Shown here piece by piece: positions 15,845 through 22,682 of a stretch of DNA of 64,000 bases. Within the stretch, counting starts at the first letter, position 1; every line of letters starts with the position of its first letter. Position numbers and translations under genes: made by a program. The DNA lies in contig OY829281.1 in the NCBI GenBank assembly GCA_963691715.1, positions 930,001-994,000 on the forward strand, read 5' to 3'. The notes beneath the pieces are model-generated. The model saw nothing but the letters and a program-made list of their open reading frames with translations. It had not been told where the DNA came from and ran no database searches. The stretch is from HXMU1420-13 sp963691715. Its GTDB lineage: Bacteria > Bacteroidota > Rhodothermia > Balneolales > Balneolaceae.

Positions 15845-15870
15845 TTTAATTTTTTATAATTACCAATTGA

Positions 15871-16011
15871 CCTAGTTCCGTAGCTCTGCTCCTATCTATA
15901 CTTTGTATTTTGTCATTCCTCTGATTCATATCGTCTAATAAAGTCCCAAGTATCATATAATTAAAGCTCATGCCTGATCTGTTACGGAGATGAGCTCCGT
16001 AACTAGGTTAA
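15871..16011. repeat. Repeat A, full copy with open minus-strand frame
   Basis: A 141 bp copy with ends CCTAGTTCCGTAGCTC and GAGCTCCGTAACTAGG. In this copy alone the minus strand is open across the whole element: PSYGAHLRNRSGMSFNYMIL, then GTLLDDMNQRNDKIQSIDRS and RATELG. Other copies have TAG where this one has TAT. This hints that the repeat was once coding. Confidence 0.8.
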
Positions 16012-16029
16012 ATGATCGGTGAGATTAAT

Positions 16030-16509
16030 TTATTTATATTTCTTTGCTCTAAGTTTAACGATTTTTTCAATTTGTGGAAAGATATCAAAATCTCCATTCA
16101 AAATTTTATATCCATATTTTTTTAAGTTAACAGCGAATGCTTTTATATATTTTGAAAATCCATCTTCATTATTTTGAAATATTGAAGTAGAATCGTAGGT
16201 AAATAATGGAGCAAGAAGATCAGTTTTATGTTCAATTCGAATAATATCATCTAAGCTAAATCCAAAAATTTTAGTATTGTCATCTATGCTTCTTGGTGAT
16301 TTAAGAATTTGACCATCTTCAAGCATATGTACGCTAATAAATAGATAAGCTTCTCTATATTCGTATTTAATCAATACACCAGTAGTTGAATTTTTATAAC
16401 CTAATTTCCAACCCCAGTCTGTATCTATTTCTTGATATAACTCAAAAGAATACTCCTTAATTAAAAATTTAAATTGATCTATTGCAACTTGAATTGTTCT
16501 ATCTTCCAT
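16030..16509 (-). CDS. Hypothetical protein, candidate immunity protein
   Basis: A 159-residue cytoplasmic protein starting MEDRTIQVAIDQFKFLIKEY. The middle has EIDTDWGWKLGYKNSTTGVL and YREAYLFISVHML; the C-terminal half ends in LKKYGYKILNGDFDIFPQIE followed by KIVKLRAKKYK. That ending (a column of Tyr/Gly, then GDF-x-IFP-x-(L/I)E-x-IVK-x-R) recurs in small proteins found next to polymorphic toxins, so I rate the immunity assignment above that of its neighbours. Its ATG is in frame with the toxin remnant directly upstream (16510-16736); the original toxin stop seems to be lost. Confidence 0.6.
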   Translation of the reverse strand: MEDRTIQVAIDQFKFLIKEYSFELYQEIDTDWGWKLGYKNSTTGVLIKYEYREAYLFISVHMLEDGQILKSPRSIDDNTKIFGFSLDDIIRIEHKTDLLAPLFTYDSTSIFQNNEDGFSKYIKAFAVNLKKYGYKILNGDFDIFPQIEKIVKLRAKKYK

Positions 16510-16736
16510 TTTAATGGTTTTAGGTTTTATTTTACTTACGGGATAATTGCAGTGTTCTAAAATTGCTTTTTCTACTTTATACCAAATTGATCCATTTGAC
16601 TAACCTGTTATGTCTGGACCAATATCAAAGATTTTATATCCTTCTTTTATTTTTATGGTTATCCAATGAGCATTATTCTTTAAATTTCTTATGGCTTCAT
16701 CCATAGTTAGATTTTTCGGCCAACTTTGATACCTTT
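16510..16736 (-). pseudogene. Toxin C-terminus with internal stop codon
   Basis: On the minus strand, in frame with ELGQ from repeat A, the sequence reads RYQSWPKNLTMDEAIRNLKN, NAHWITIKIKEGYKIFDIGP, DITG, then a TAG, and resumes SNGSIWYKVEKAILEHCNYP. The IFDIGPD...WYKVE pattern matches the tail shared by nuclease-type toxin domains, where it is usually (I/Y)DIG.D...S.(F/W)Y..E. The TAG interrupts the domain, and the frame then runs into the downstream gene. A dead toxin whose immunity gene (16030-16509) is intact. Confidence 0.6.
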
Positions 16737-16737
16737 G

Positions 16738-16805
16738 CCCTAGTTCCATAGCCCTATTAAGCTCATGCCTGATCTGTTACGGAGATGAGCTTCGTAACTA
16801 GGTTA
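16738..16805. repeat. Repeat A, internally deleted copy
   Basis: A 68 bp copy that keeps both ends (CCCTAGTTCCATAGCCC and GAGATGAGCTTCGTAACTAGG) but has lost the middle. On the minus strand it reads QIRHELNRAMELGQ straight into the toxin remnant at 16510-16736. It provides the stop region of the lipoprotein gene upstream. Confidence 0.7.
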
Positions 16806-17963
16806 GATGTTTGAATGAGGTTGGGTCAAATTTTCAAGATTGATTTGAATCAATTGTATTTTAGAATTCTGATTACTTTTTAGTAGATAACCGAACCCAT
16901 CTTTATATTTAAAATCAAGGAAATGTTTTTTTTCAATATTGAATATAATATCTAGGTATGAATTAAAATAAATTATCTCACTTTCTGACATACAACTCAT
17001 TACTTTAGGATGAATTGGGTTATATCCTGGGCTAGTATTACACAATATTTTATTTTCATTTAATGTATTATAAACTATGTACATACCTTGATCAAAAATT
17101 ATTGATATCTCGTATGTATCAAAATATAACTGATCAAAAAATTGTGTCGGGTTACCTTTTACTTGGAATAAATTGGATTTTAGTATACCAACATGTATAT
17201 CTCCATTTAAACTAATTATTTTATAATACCCCTGCTTATACTGATAACTTTTTTGAATAAAACCTTTTTCATCAATTAAGTAAATCATATCATTTTTTTT
17301 TAGCAGAAAAAAATCTTGATTACGAATTCTTTCGTATGATAGTATGGAATCATATTTCGATTCAAGAGTAATTAAATTTTTATTAGTTTTAATCACCCCA
17401 TTTTCTAATTGTATTATATTTAATCCATATTTCCCATGATGGAGAAAATTCTTTGAGCTTGATTGAATAATTTTTGCTAATGAAAAATTATCCTTAAATA
17501 TTTTTAAAGAATCATTCACACTAATAATAAAATAATGTTGACTTGAGTCTCTAAAAACTTGTTCATAAGACTCTTGATGATTTAGAAAAAGTGTATCATT
17601 ATCAAAAAAGTTGTATATGTACGTATCCTCATTATGCCCTATCATAAAAATTGATCCATTAGATACACTCAAAATTTGCTCATCAATAATATTTATTAGA
17701 CTGTCATTATAGCTTATTAGCACGCCAGAATTGACATCATATTTAAAATAATCAAGGTCATTAAAGATTATATCAGGCTTGAAATCTAAAATTTTTACTA
17801 AATGACCATCAATATTATAAAGAGCAGTTTTCTTATCTAGTTTTGCAGTATAGTAAATTTCATTCTCTAGAATAAATACTCTTTCTGCATTTGGATAAAA
17901 CTTTTGACAGGCTGTTAAAAAAATTATGAGTAACAATAAAGTTATCATTAATGCTCTATTCAT
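16803..17963 (-). CDS. Lipoprotein, beta-propeller-like, possible immunity protein
   Basis: A 386-residue protein with a lipoprotein signal peptide (MNRALMITLLLLIIFLTACQ, lipobox LTAC, Cys19). The mature part is a series of about ten short strand repeats of the form aliphatic-Tyr-x-hydrophobic-Asp (ALYNIDGHLVKILDF, YLIDEKGFIQKSYQYK), like WG-type or propeller repeats. No enzymatic motif is visible. It lies in the array with repeat A on both sides (16738-16805 and 18003-18127), so it may be the immunity lipoprotein of a lost periplasmic-acting toxin, but it could be an unrelated cargo gene. Low GC as in the rest of the array. Confidence 0.5.
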   Translation of the reverse strand: MNRALMITLLLLIIFLTACQKFYPNAERVFILENEIYYTAKLDKKTALYNIDGHLVKILDFKPDIIFNDLDYFKYDVNSGVLISYNDSLINIIDEQILSVSNGSIFMIGHNEDTYIYNFFDNDTLFLNHQESYEQVFRDSSQHYFIISVNDSLKIFKDNFSLAKIIQSSSKNFLHHGKYGLNIIQLENGVIKTNKNLITLESKYDSILSYERIRNQDFFLLKKNDMIYLIDEKGFIQKSYQYKQGYYKIISLNGDIHVGILKSNLFQVKGNPTQFFDQLYFDTYEISIIFDQGMYIVYNTLNENKILCNTSPGYNPIHPKVMSCMSESEIIYFNSYLDIIFNIEKKHFLDFKYKDGFGYLLKSNQNSKIQLIQINLENLTQPHSNI

Positions 17964-18002
17964 TTTCTATAACATCTGTTTTTAAAGGTATTTTTAAAAT
18001 TT

Positions 18003-18127
18003 GCCCTAGTTCCGTAACTCTGCTGCGGGACATTCACAGGAGCACTGCTCCTATCTATTCTTTGCATTTTGTCATTCTTCTGATTCATATCGTCTAATAA
18101 AGTCCCATGTATCATCTAGTTTAAGCA
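18003..18127. repeat. Repeat A, long variant, right-most copy
   Basis: Starts GCCCTAGTTCCGTAACTC, carries the same 26 bp insertion as the 14459 copy and breaks off after ATCTAGTTTAAGCATGAAC, without the terminal CCGTAACTAGG. The truncated end meets a decayed plus-strand gene tail (18131-18271), so this copy was cut off by, or inserted into, that gene. Confidence 0.75.
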
Positions 18128-18130
18128 TGA

Positions 18131-18271
18131 ACTAAAGTCGGTAATCGTCTTTTTAAAGGCAAGGAACCGCATTTTTTTTGGCAGGTGGAAAATGACCCTC
18201 ATCGACAAATATGCATTTTTAACATTCCTTGGGAATGGCATGCTCTAGTATATCTGTTGATCCATGCATGA
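18131..18271 (+). pseudogene. 5'-truncated gene tail before the photolyase cluster
   Basis: Forty-six codons on the plus strand read GNRLFKGKEPHFFWQVENDP, then HRQICIFNIPWEWHALVYLL and IHA, ending in a TGA that overlaps the ATG of the next gene at 18268 (ATGA junction). Such coupling is typical of a real upstream gene. The 5' part is gone and repeat A lies in its place. The (F/W)W.VE.DP.R...I pattern recalls the DUF2867 domain of SDR-DUF2867 proteins that accompany photolyase genes, but the end is off-pattern and may be frameshifted. Confidence 0.35.
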
Positions 18272-18525
18272 AAACGGCCAATGATATCAATCCCACAGAT
18301 AAGCATCGCATTATTGAAATGGCGTGGGAAGATCGTACTCCTTTTGATGCCATTGAACATCAATTCGGTATTCCAGAGAAAGAAACCATTCGATTGATGC
18401 GCGCATCTCTAAAACCATCCTCTTTTCGATTGTGGCGCAAACGAGTGAATGAAGGAGTAAGCCTGAAACATCGAGAAAAGAGAAATCCTGAAATAAATCG
18501 TTTTAAAAGTAGAATGCAGAAATGA
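18268..18525 (+). CDS. TIGR03643 family small protein
   Basis: An 85-residue protein from the ATG at 18268 (MKTANDINPTDKHRIIEMAW); an earlier ATG at 18229 would lie within the preceding gene tail. The conserved block is IIEMAWEDRTPFDAIEHQFG then IPEKETIRLMRASLKPSSFR and LWRKRVN. It looks like a short helix-turn-helix-like protein and matches TIGR03643, a family found beside photolyase/cryptochrome genes. Stop and next start overlap (ATGA at 18522-18525), so it is translationally coupled to the FAD-binding photolyase. The biochemical role is unknown. Confidence 0.82.
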   Translation: MKTANDINPTDKHRIIEMAWEDRTPFDAIEHQFGIPEKETIRLMRASLKPSSFRLWRKRVNEGVSLKHREKRNPEINRFKSRMQK

Positions 18526-19637
18526 ACTTCCCGACTGACCTAGAGAGTATTTATCAAAGAGTAGCATCCATCGAACCCATCAAATATGGAAAATCTAGAA
18601 ATTTCATTGATGGATCGGTCACTTATTTAAGCCCCTACATTTCTCGGGGCGTTATTTCAACTAAAGAGGTATTTGAATCGGTATTGCAACGAGGATTTAA
18701 ACCCTATTCCATCGAAAAATTCATTCAAGAATTAGCCTGGAGAGATTATTGGCAACAAATATGGATTTATAAAGGCGATGAAATAGATACTGATCTAAGA
18801 CATGCGCAAGAACCAGTACATCACTATAAAATCCCAAAGAAAATTCAAGATGCCGATACTGGGATTTACGCTATTGATGAGGCTATCGACGAACTTTACA
18901 CAACGGGATACATGCATAATCACAATCGTATGTATCTAGCAGGAATTACATGTAATGTGGGTAGATCGCATTGGTATCAGCCAGCCAAGTGGATGTATTA
19001 CCATCTATTTGATGGAGATTGGGCGAGCAATACATTAAGCTGGCAATGGGTATGTGGATCCAACAGCAACAAAAAATATATCGCCAATCAGGATAATATC
19101 AACACATACACCAAGAAATTTCAAAAAGGGACTTTTCTTGATAGATCGTACGAAGACATTACAGAAATGAACGTTCCAGGAGTTTTAAAGGAAATCACGA
19201 GTCTTGATTTAACAACTAAACTCCCCCAAAGTGATCCCATCAAGATTGAGGCATCATTACCAACGTTGGTTTACAATAGCTATAACTTAGATCCAAAATG
19301 GAAGTCAGACATCCAAGCGAATCGAATTCTACTACTCGAGCCCGATCATTTTAAGAAATACCCAAAATCAGAGGCATTCATTGAATTTATCCTAAGTTTA
19401 AGTGCAAACATAAAAGGAATTCAAGTATTCGTGGGCTCTTTTGAAGAATTACAACAAAAAGCTGAATCCAGTCCTATTTATTACAAAGAACATCCTTTTA
19501 ATAAACAATACCAAGGCATTGAAGAACCAAGAGATTGGATGTTTTCAGTTAAGGGTGATTTCCGGTCATTTTTTGCGTTCTGGAAAAAATGCAAAAAAGA
19601 AATGAAAACGAAACAATTACAGTCAGAACTTTTTTAA
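18522..19637 (+). CDS. FAD-binding photolyase-like protein lacking the antenna domain
   Basis: A 371-residue protein corresponding to the helical FAD-binding half of DNA photolyases. The signature is present at residues ~130-190: HNHNRMYLAG, then GDWASNTLSWQWVCGSNSNK and QDNINTY, which line the flavin pocket. The usual N-terminal alpha/beta domain that holds the antenna cofactor is missing; the protein opens directly with the segment GSVTYLSPYISRGVIS (normally ~residue 200). Such short forms are found in bacteria with TIGR03643 and DUF2256 genes, as here. Likely flavin-dependent photorepair or light sensing; the ATG is chosen for coupling to the upstream gene. Confidence 0.85.
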   Translation: MNFPTDLESIYQRVASIEPIKYGKSRNFIDGSVTYLSPYISRGVISTKEVFESVLQRGFKPYSIEKFIQELAWRDYWQQIWIYKGDEIDTDLRHAQEPVHHYKIPKKIQDADTGIYAIDEAIDELYTTGYMHNHNRMYLAGITCNVGRSHWYQPAKWMYYHLFDGDWASNTLSWQWVCGSNSNKKYIANQDNINTYTKKFQKGTFLDRSYEDITEMNVPGVLKEITSLDLTTKLPQSDPIKIEASLPTLVYNSYNLDPKWKSDIQANRILLLEPDHFKKYPKSEAFIEFILSLSANIKGIQVFVGSFEELQQKAESSPIYYKEHPFNKQYQGIEEPRDWMFSVKGDFRSFFAFWKKCKKEMKTKQLQSELF

Positions 19638-19807
19638 TGAAAAAGGAGCATCTACCCTCAAAAATGTGCCCTGTATGTCATCGCCCATTTAACTGGCGGA
19701 AAAAATGGAGGAATTGCTGGGATGAAGTGAAGTATTGTAGTGAAAGATGTAGAAGAAATAAGGTGAATCATCTTGAAAAGGATGTAAAATCCATGCACCA
19801 GACTTAA
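19637..19807 (+). CDS. DUF2256 zinc-ribbon-like protein
   Basis: A 56-residue protein from ATG 19637, which overlaps the photolyase stop (TAATG). It has the whole DUF2256 pattern: KMCPVCHRPFNWRKKW, then WDEVKYCSERCRRN, with four Cys (CxxC and CxxxC) that should bind one zinc. The frame is open a further 16 codons upstream, but that part lies within the photolyase gene. DUF2256 genes are consistently next to photolyase/cryptochrome genes, implying a shared light-related function. The molecular task is unknown. Confidence 0.88.
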   Translation: MKKEHLPSKMCPVCHRPFNWRKKWRNCWDEVKYCSERCRRNKVNHLEKDVKSMHQT

Positions 19808-19876
19808 ATAAAATATCAAATCAAGATTCTTAATCCAATAAGTGGAATCTGAATTTTGATGATTTGAATACACATT

Positions 19877-21361
19877 ATGAATCAACTAAACTTAGTTTTT
19901 CCCCATCAACTTTTTAAAGAAAGTCCACTAATTGATAATGGGAATTCCTTTATCATCGTCGAGGAAGAGCTTTTTTTCAACCAATTTAACTTTCATAAAC
20001 AGAAGATAGCCTACCATCGGGCGACGATGAAATTCTATCAGCATTTTTTAGAGAAATTGGGTAGAAAAGTGGAGTATATAGAGAGCTATTCTGAAACACA
20101 TGCTGTTTCTGATGTACTTCAATACGTAGCTCAAAAAGAGATCGATCAAGTTCATGTTATTAATCCCGTTGATAATTGGTTAGAACGACGTTTAGCTGAA
20201 GGATTGGAATACAACGATATAGAGATTATATATCATGAATCTCCCATGTTTTTGAATTCAACAACCGATCTTGATCGTTTTTTCAAAGCAAGTAAGAAAA
20301 AATACTTTCAAACTGCTTTTTATAAAGAAGAACGAAAGCGATTTAATCTTTTACTAGAAGATGATGGAAGTCCGACCGGAGGAAAATGGACCTACGATGC
20401 CGATAATCGTAAAAAATATCCTAAAAAGAAGATTCCCCCAGCTATTGCCTTTCCCCCAGAGGATGTATTTAATCTCGAAGCCAAATCATACACTTTAACA
20501 CATTATTCTGAGAATTTTGGCGCTTTAGATCGATTCCCACTCTACCCTAATACGTTTGATGATGCAGAGATTTGGCTCCAACAATTTTTAGAAACTCGAT
20601 TTCATGAATTTGGTCCTTATGAGGATGCCATTGTTCAAAACGAGTTGTTTTTGAATCATTCTGTGTTAACCCCTATGCTTAATGTTGGACTCCTTACCCC
20701 GCATCTAGTAATTAGTAAAACGATGGAGTTTGTTCAAGCTAACGATGTTCCATTGAATTCTTTAGAAGGCTTTATTCGACAGATTATTGGCTGGCGGGAA
20801 TTTATGCGTGGCATGTATGTGGTAAAAGGATCGGAGCAGAGAACAACCAATTATTGGGGATTTACTCGAAAGATACCCGCTTCTTTTTATGAAGGAACTA
20901 CCGGCATCCCCCCCATTGATATCACCATCAAAAAAACACTAGAAACGGGATATTGTCATCATATTGAGCGATTGATGGTACTTGGAAATTTCATGGTACT
21001 TTGCGAATTCGATCCCGATGAAGTATATCGTTGGTTTATGGAGCTTTTTATTGATGCTTACGACTGGGTGATGGTACCCAATGTGTATGGCATGAGTCAA
21101 TTTGCGGATGGTGGACTTTTATCCACTAAACCGTACATCAGTGGCAGTAATTATTTGATGAAAATGAGTGATTACCAGAAAGGCGAATGGCAACAAAGTT
21201 GGGATGCTCTTTTTTGGCGGTTTATGAATACTCATCGAGATTTTTTCTTGAGTAATCCACGACTGGGTATGTTGATTCGTACTTATGATAAGTTTGACGC
21301 GACTAAAAAGAAAGAGATTGACATACGAGCCAATGAATTTATAGAGTCGTTGACGGTATAA
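19877..21361 (+). CDS. PhrB/FeS-BCP-family photolyase-cryptochrome without the FeS cysteine cluster
   Basis: A 494-residue protein of the deoxyribodipyrimidine photolyase-related (PhrB, CryB) class, possible (6-4) photolyase. It opens with the antenna-domain pattern LNLVFPHQLF and continues to the FAD half: FIRQIIGWREFMRGMY (~305), TGYCHHIERLMVLGNFM (~355), DAYDWVMVPNVYGMSQFADG (~400), LLSTKPYISGSNYLMKMSDY (~420). In PhrB the segment after MSDY has a CxxC and a later Cys ligating a 4Fe-4S cluster; here it is MSDYQKGEWQQSWDALFW, with no Cys. FeS-less members have been described (Prochlorococcus). Last gene of the light cluster, 69 bp after DUF2256. Confidence 0.88.
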   Translation: MNQLNLVFPHQLFKESPLIDNGNSFIIVEEELFFNQFNFHKQKIAYHRATMKFYQHFLEKLGRKVEYIESYSETHAVSDVLQYVAQKEIDQVHVINPVDNWLERRLAEGLEYNDIEIIYHESPMFLNSTTDLDRFFKASKKKYFQTAFYKEERKRFNLLLEDDGSPTGGKWTYDADNRKKYPKKKIPPAIAFPPEDVFNLEAKSYTLTHYSENFGALDRFPLYPNTFDDAEIWLQQFLETRFHEFGPYEDAIVQNELFLNHSVLTPMLNVGLLTPHLVISKTMEFVQANDVPLNSLEGFIRQIIGWREFMRGMYVVKGSEQRTTNYWGFTRKIPASFYEGTTGIPPIDITIKKTLETGYCHHIERLMVLGNFMVLCEFDPDEVYRWFMELFIDAYDWVMVPNVYGMSQFADGGLLSTKPYISGSNYLMKMSDYQKGEWQQSWDALFWRFMNTHRDFFLSNPRLGMLIRTYDKFDATKKKEIDIRANEFIESLTV

Positions 21362-21451
21362 TTAGGTTCTTATTTTTTTGTGTGTATTCCTTGAAGTGGC
21401 AGATGAATATGTTGGTCGATTCCTTCTTATAACTCTTTTTTTGTTTTCTAT

Positions 21452-21851
21452 CTTTGTCATTTCGATCCCGATTCATCGGGATCGAAATCTACAGGCGGCT
21501 TTACTACATGGCTAGCCCTTGATCAAAAAATCACTCCTTACAGATTCTGGATCGAGTCCAGAATGACGACGGGGTGGTTTGGGGTTTATTTTTAAAGTTG
21601 TCATGCTGAACGGGATTCAGCATCTGTGGTGCATGGCTTTGTTACATGGCTAGCCTGTGATCAACGAATCATTCCCTACAGATTCTGGATCGGAGTCCAG
21701 AATGACGACAAAGTGGTTTAGGATGTGTTTTTTCGTAGTCATGCTGAACGGGATTCAGCATCTGTGGTGCGTGGCTTTGTTATATGGCTAGCCTGTGATC
21801 AACGAATCATTCCCTACAGATTCTGGATCGGAGTCCAGAATGACAACATAT
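21452..21851. repeat. Three consecutive repeat C units
   Basis: Copies at about 21452-21584, 21599-21735 and 21736-21851. The first starts with a perfect 12 bp stem ATTTCGATCCCG/CGGGATCGAAAT (21459-21488). The other two start with a GCTGAACGGGATTCAGC stem (preceded by gtcat), then ctgtggtgcatggctttg, gctagcctgtgatcaacgaa, and the ATTCTGGATCGGAGTCCAGAAT stem. The third unit runs into the GIY-YIG gene's leader. No other gene was found between 21362 and 21890. Confidence 0.85.
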
Positions 21852-21890
21852 TTTTTTGTAAGGAATGCCCCTAAAACGAGTCTTATTGAC

Positions 21891-22181
21891 ATGAAAAGTG
21901 CATATATCTATATATTAACAAATATTCAAAGAACCACACTTTATATTGGTGTAACAAACAATTTAAGCCATCGAGTTTGGCAACATAAGTGTGGTGAAGG
22001 TTCTGAATTTACTTCTAAATATAAGTTAACAGTTTTAATTTATGCAGAAGAACACGCAACCATTTCTGATGCAATAGCCAGAGAAAAGCAACTAAAACAA
22101 TGGAAAAAGGCTTGGAAGTGGGAACTTATTAGAAACTTAAATCCTGAACTAATTGATTTATATCCTACGCTTCGTGGTTAG
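21891..22181 (+). CDS. GIY-YIG family nuclease embedded in repeats
   Basis: A 96-residue protein from the ATG at 21891 (MKSAYIYILTNIQRTTLYIG). It is a single GIY-YIG domain of the UvrC/URI-like COG2827 class: YIY at residues 5-7, LYIGVTNNLSHRVWQHK with the catalytic Arg and conserved Asn, KLTVLIYAEEH, and the Glu-containing AIAREKQLKQWKKAWK helix. A frame extending to 21795 is repeat sequence and was excluded. Three repeat C units lie just before it and two more just after it (22204-22440). The family nicks or cleaves DNA; here it may act on the stem-loop repeats. Confidence 0.88.
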   Translation: MKSAYIYILTNIQRTTLYIGVTNNLSHRVWQHKCGEGSEFTSKYKLTVLIYAEEHATISDAIAREKQLKQWKKAWKWELIRNLNPELIDLYPTLRG

Positions 22182-22203
22182 AGCTTTAATATCTTTCTAT
22201 TTT

Positions 22204-22440
22204 GTTGTCATGCTGAATTTAATTCAGCATCTGTAGTGCATGGCTTTGTTATACGACTAGCCTGCGATCAACGAATCACTCCTTACAGATTCTGGATCTC
22301 CTGTGGGATGCCTTTGGCAGGAGTCCAGAATGACGACGGGGTGGTTTAGGATGGGTTTTATCGTAGTCATGCTGAAGCAATTCAGCATCTGTGGTGCATG
22401 GCTTTGCTATATGGTAACCTGGGATCAACGAAACAGTATG
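22204..22440. repeat. Two repeat C units downstream of the GIY-YIG gene
   Basis: Copies 22204-22362 and 22363-22440. The first has TGCTGAATTTAATTCAGCA, ctgtagtgcatggctttg, gcctgcgatcaacgaatcac, and a longer ATTCTGGA...TCCAGAAT stem. The second has TGCTGAAGCAATTCAGCA and ends at gatcaacgaaacag, lacking the final stem. The stem bases change together, so pairing is kept. Confidence 0.8.
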
Positions 22441-22520
22441 CATAAACAGGAATATGTGCTAAATCTACATTGTGCAGATTCTTCACCCCATAAATCGTAT
22501 TCTGGATGACCATTATACAA

Positions 22521-22598
22521 TTACCTTTTTAGAGTCACTCCTTTCCCTATTCATCGGGAAAAGAGTCTTCACATTGGTGTTGCGCCAAGAAATCTATT
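22521..22598. repeat. Repeat D, right copy
   Basis: Right-hand partner of 9215-9292, 78 bp, same strand. Identical blocks include AGAGTCACTC, ACATTGGTGTTGCGCCAAG and AAATCTATT; the internal stem here is TTCCC/GGGAA instead of TCCCG/CGGGA. It is followed at 22611-22682 by another decayed XRE tail. Confidence 0.75.
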
Positions 22599-22610
22599 GG
22601 GAAGCCCTAA

Positions 22611-22682
22611 CCATACCGCAATTCCCTCCTGCTTACCATCGATAATTTTATAAAGGCCGCCAAACTTAAAGCTATTCAGTAA
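22611..22682 (+). pseudogene. XRE-regulator C-terminal remnant
   Basis: The plus strand reads RNSLLLTIDNFIKAAKLKAI then Q and TAA at 22680-22682, the same tail as at 10925-11077. Nothing of the DNA-binding domain is left upstream. Confidence 0.5.

Noticed and set aside
12459..18127. Repeat A copies considered as a CRISPR array
   Set aside because: The repeats are 68-167 bp, spaced 1-2 kb apart, with genes between them and no cas genes. Not a CRISPR array.
21795..21890. N-terminal extension of the GIY-YIG protein
   Set aside because: These 32 codons lie in the third repeat C unit; the family's natural start is the ATG at 21891.
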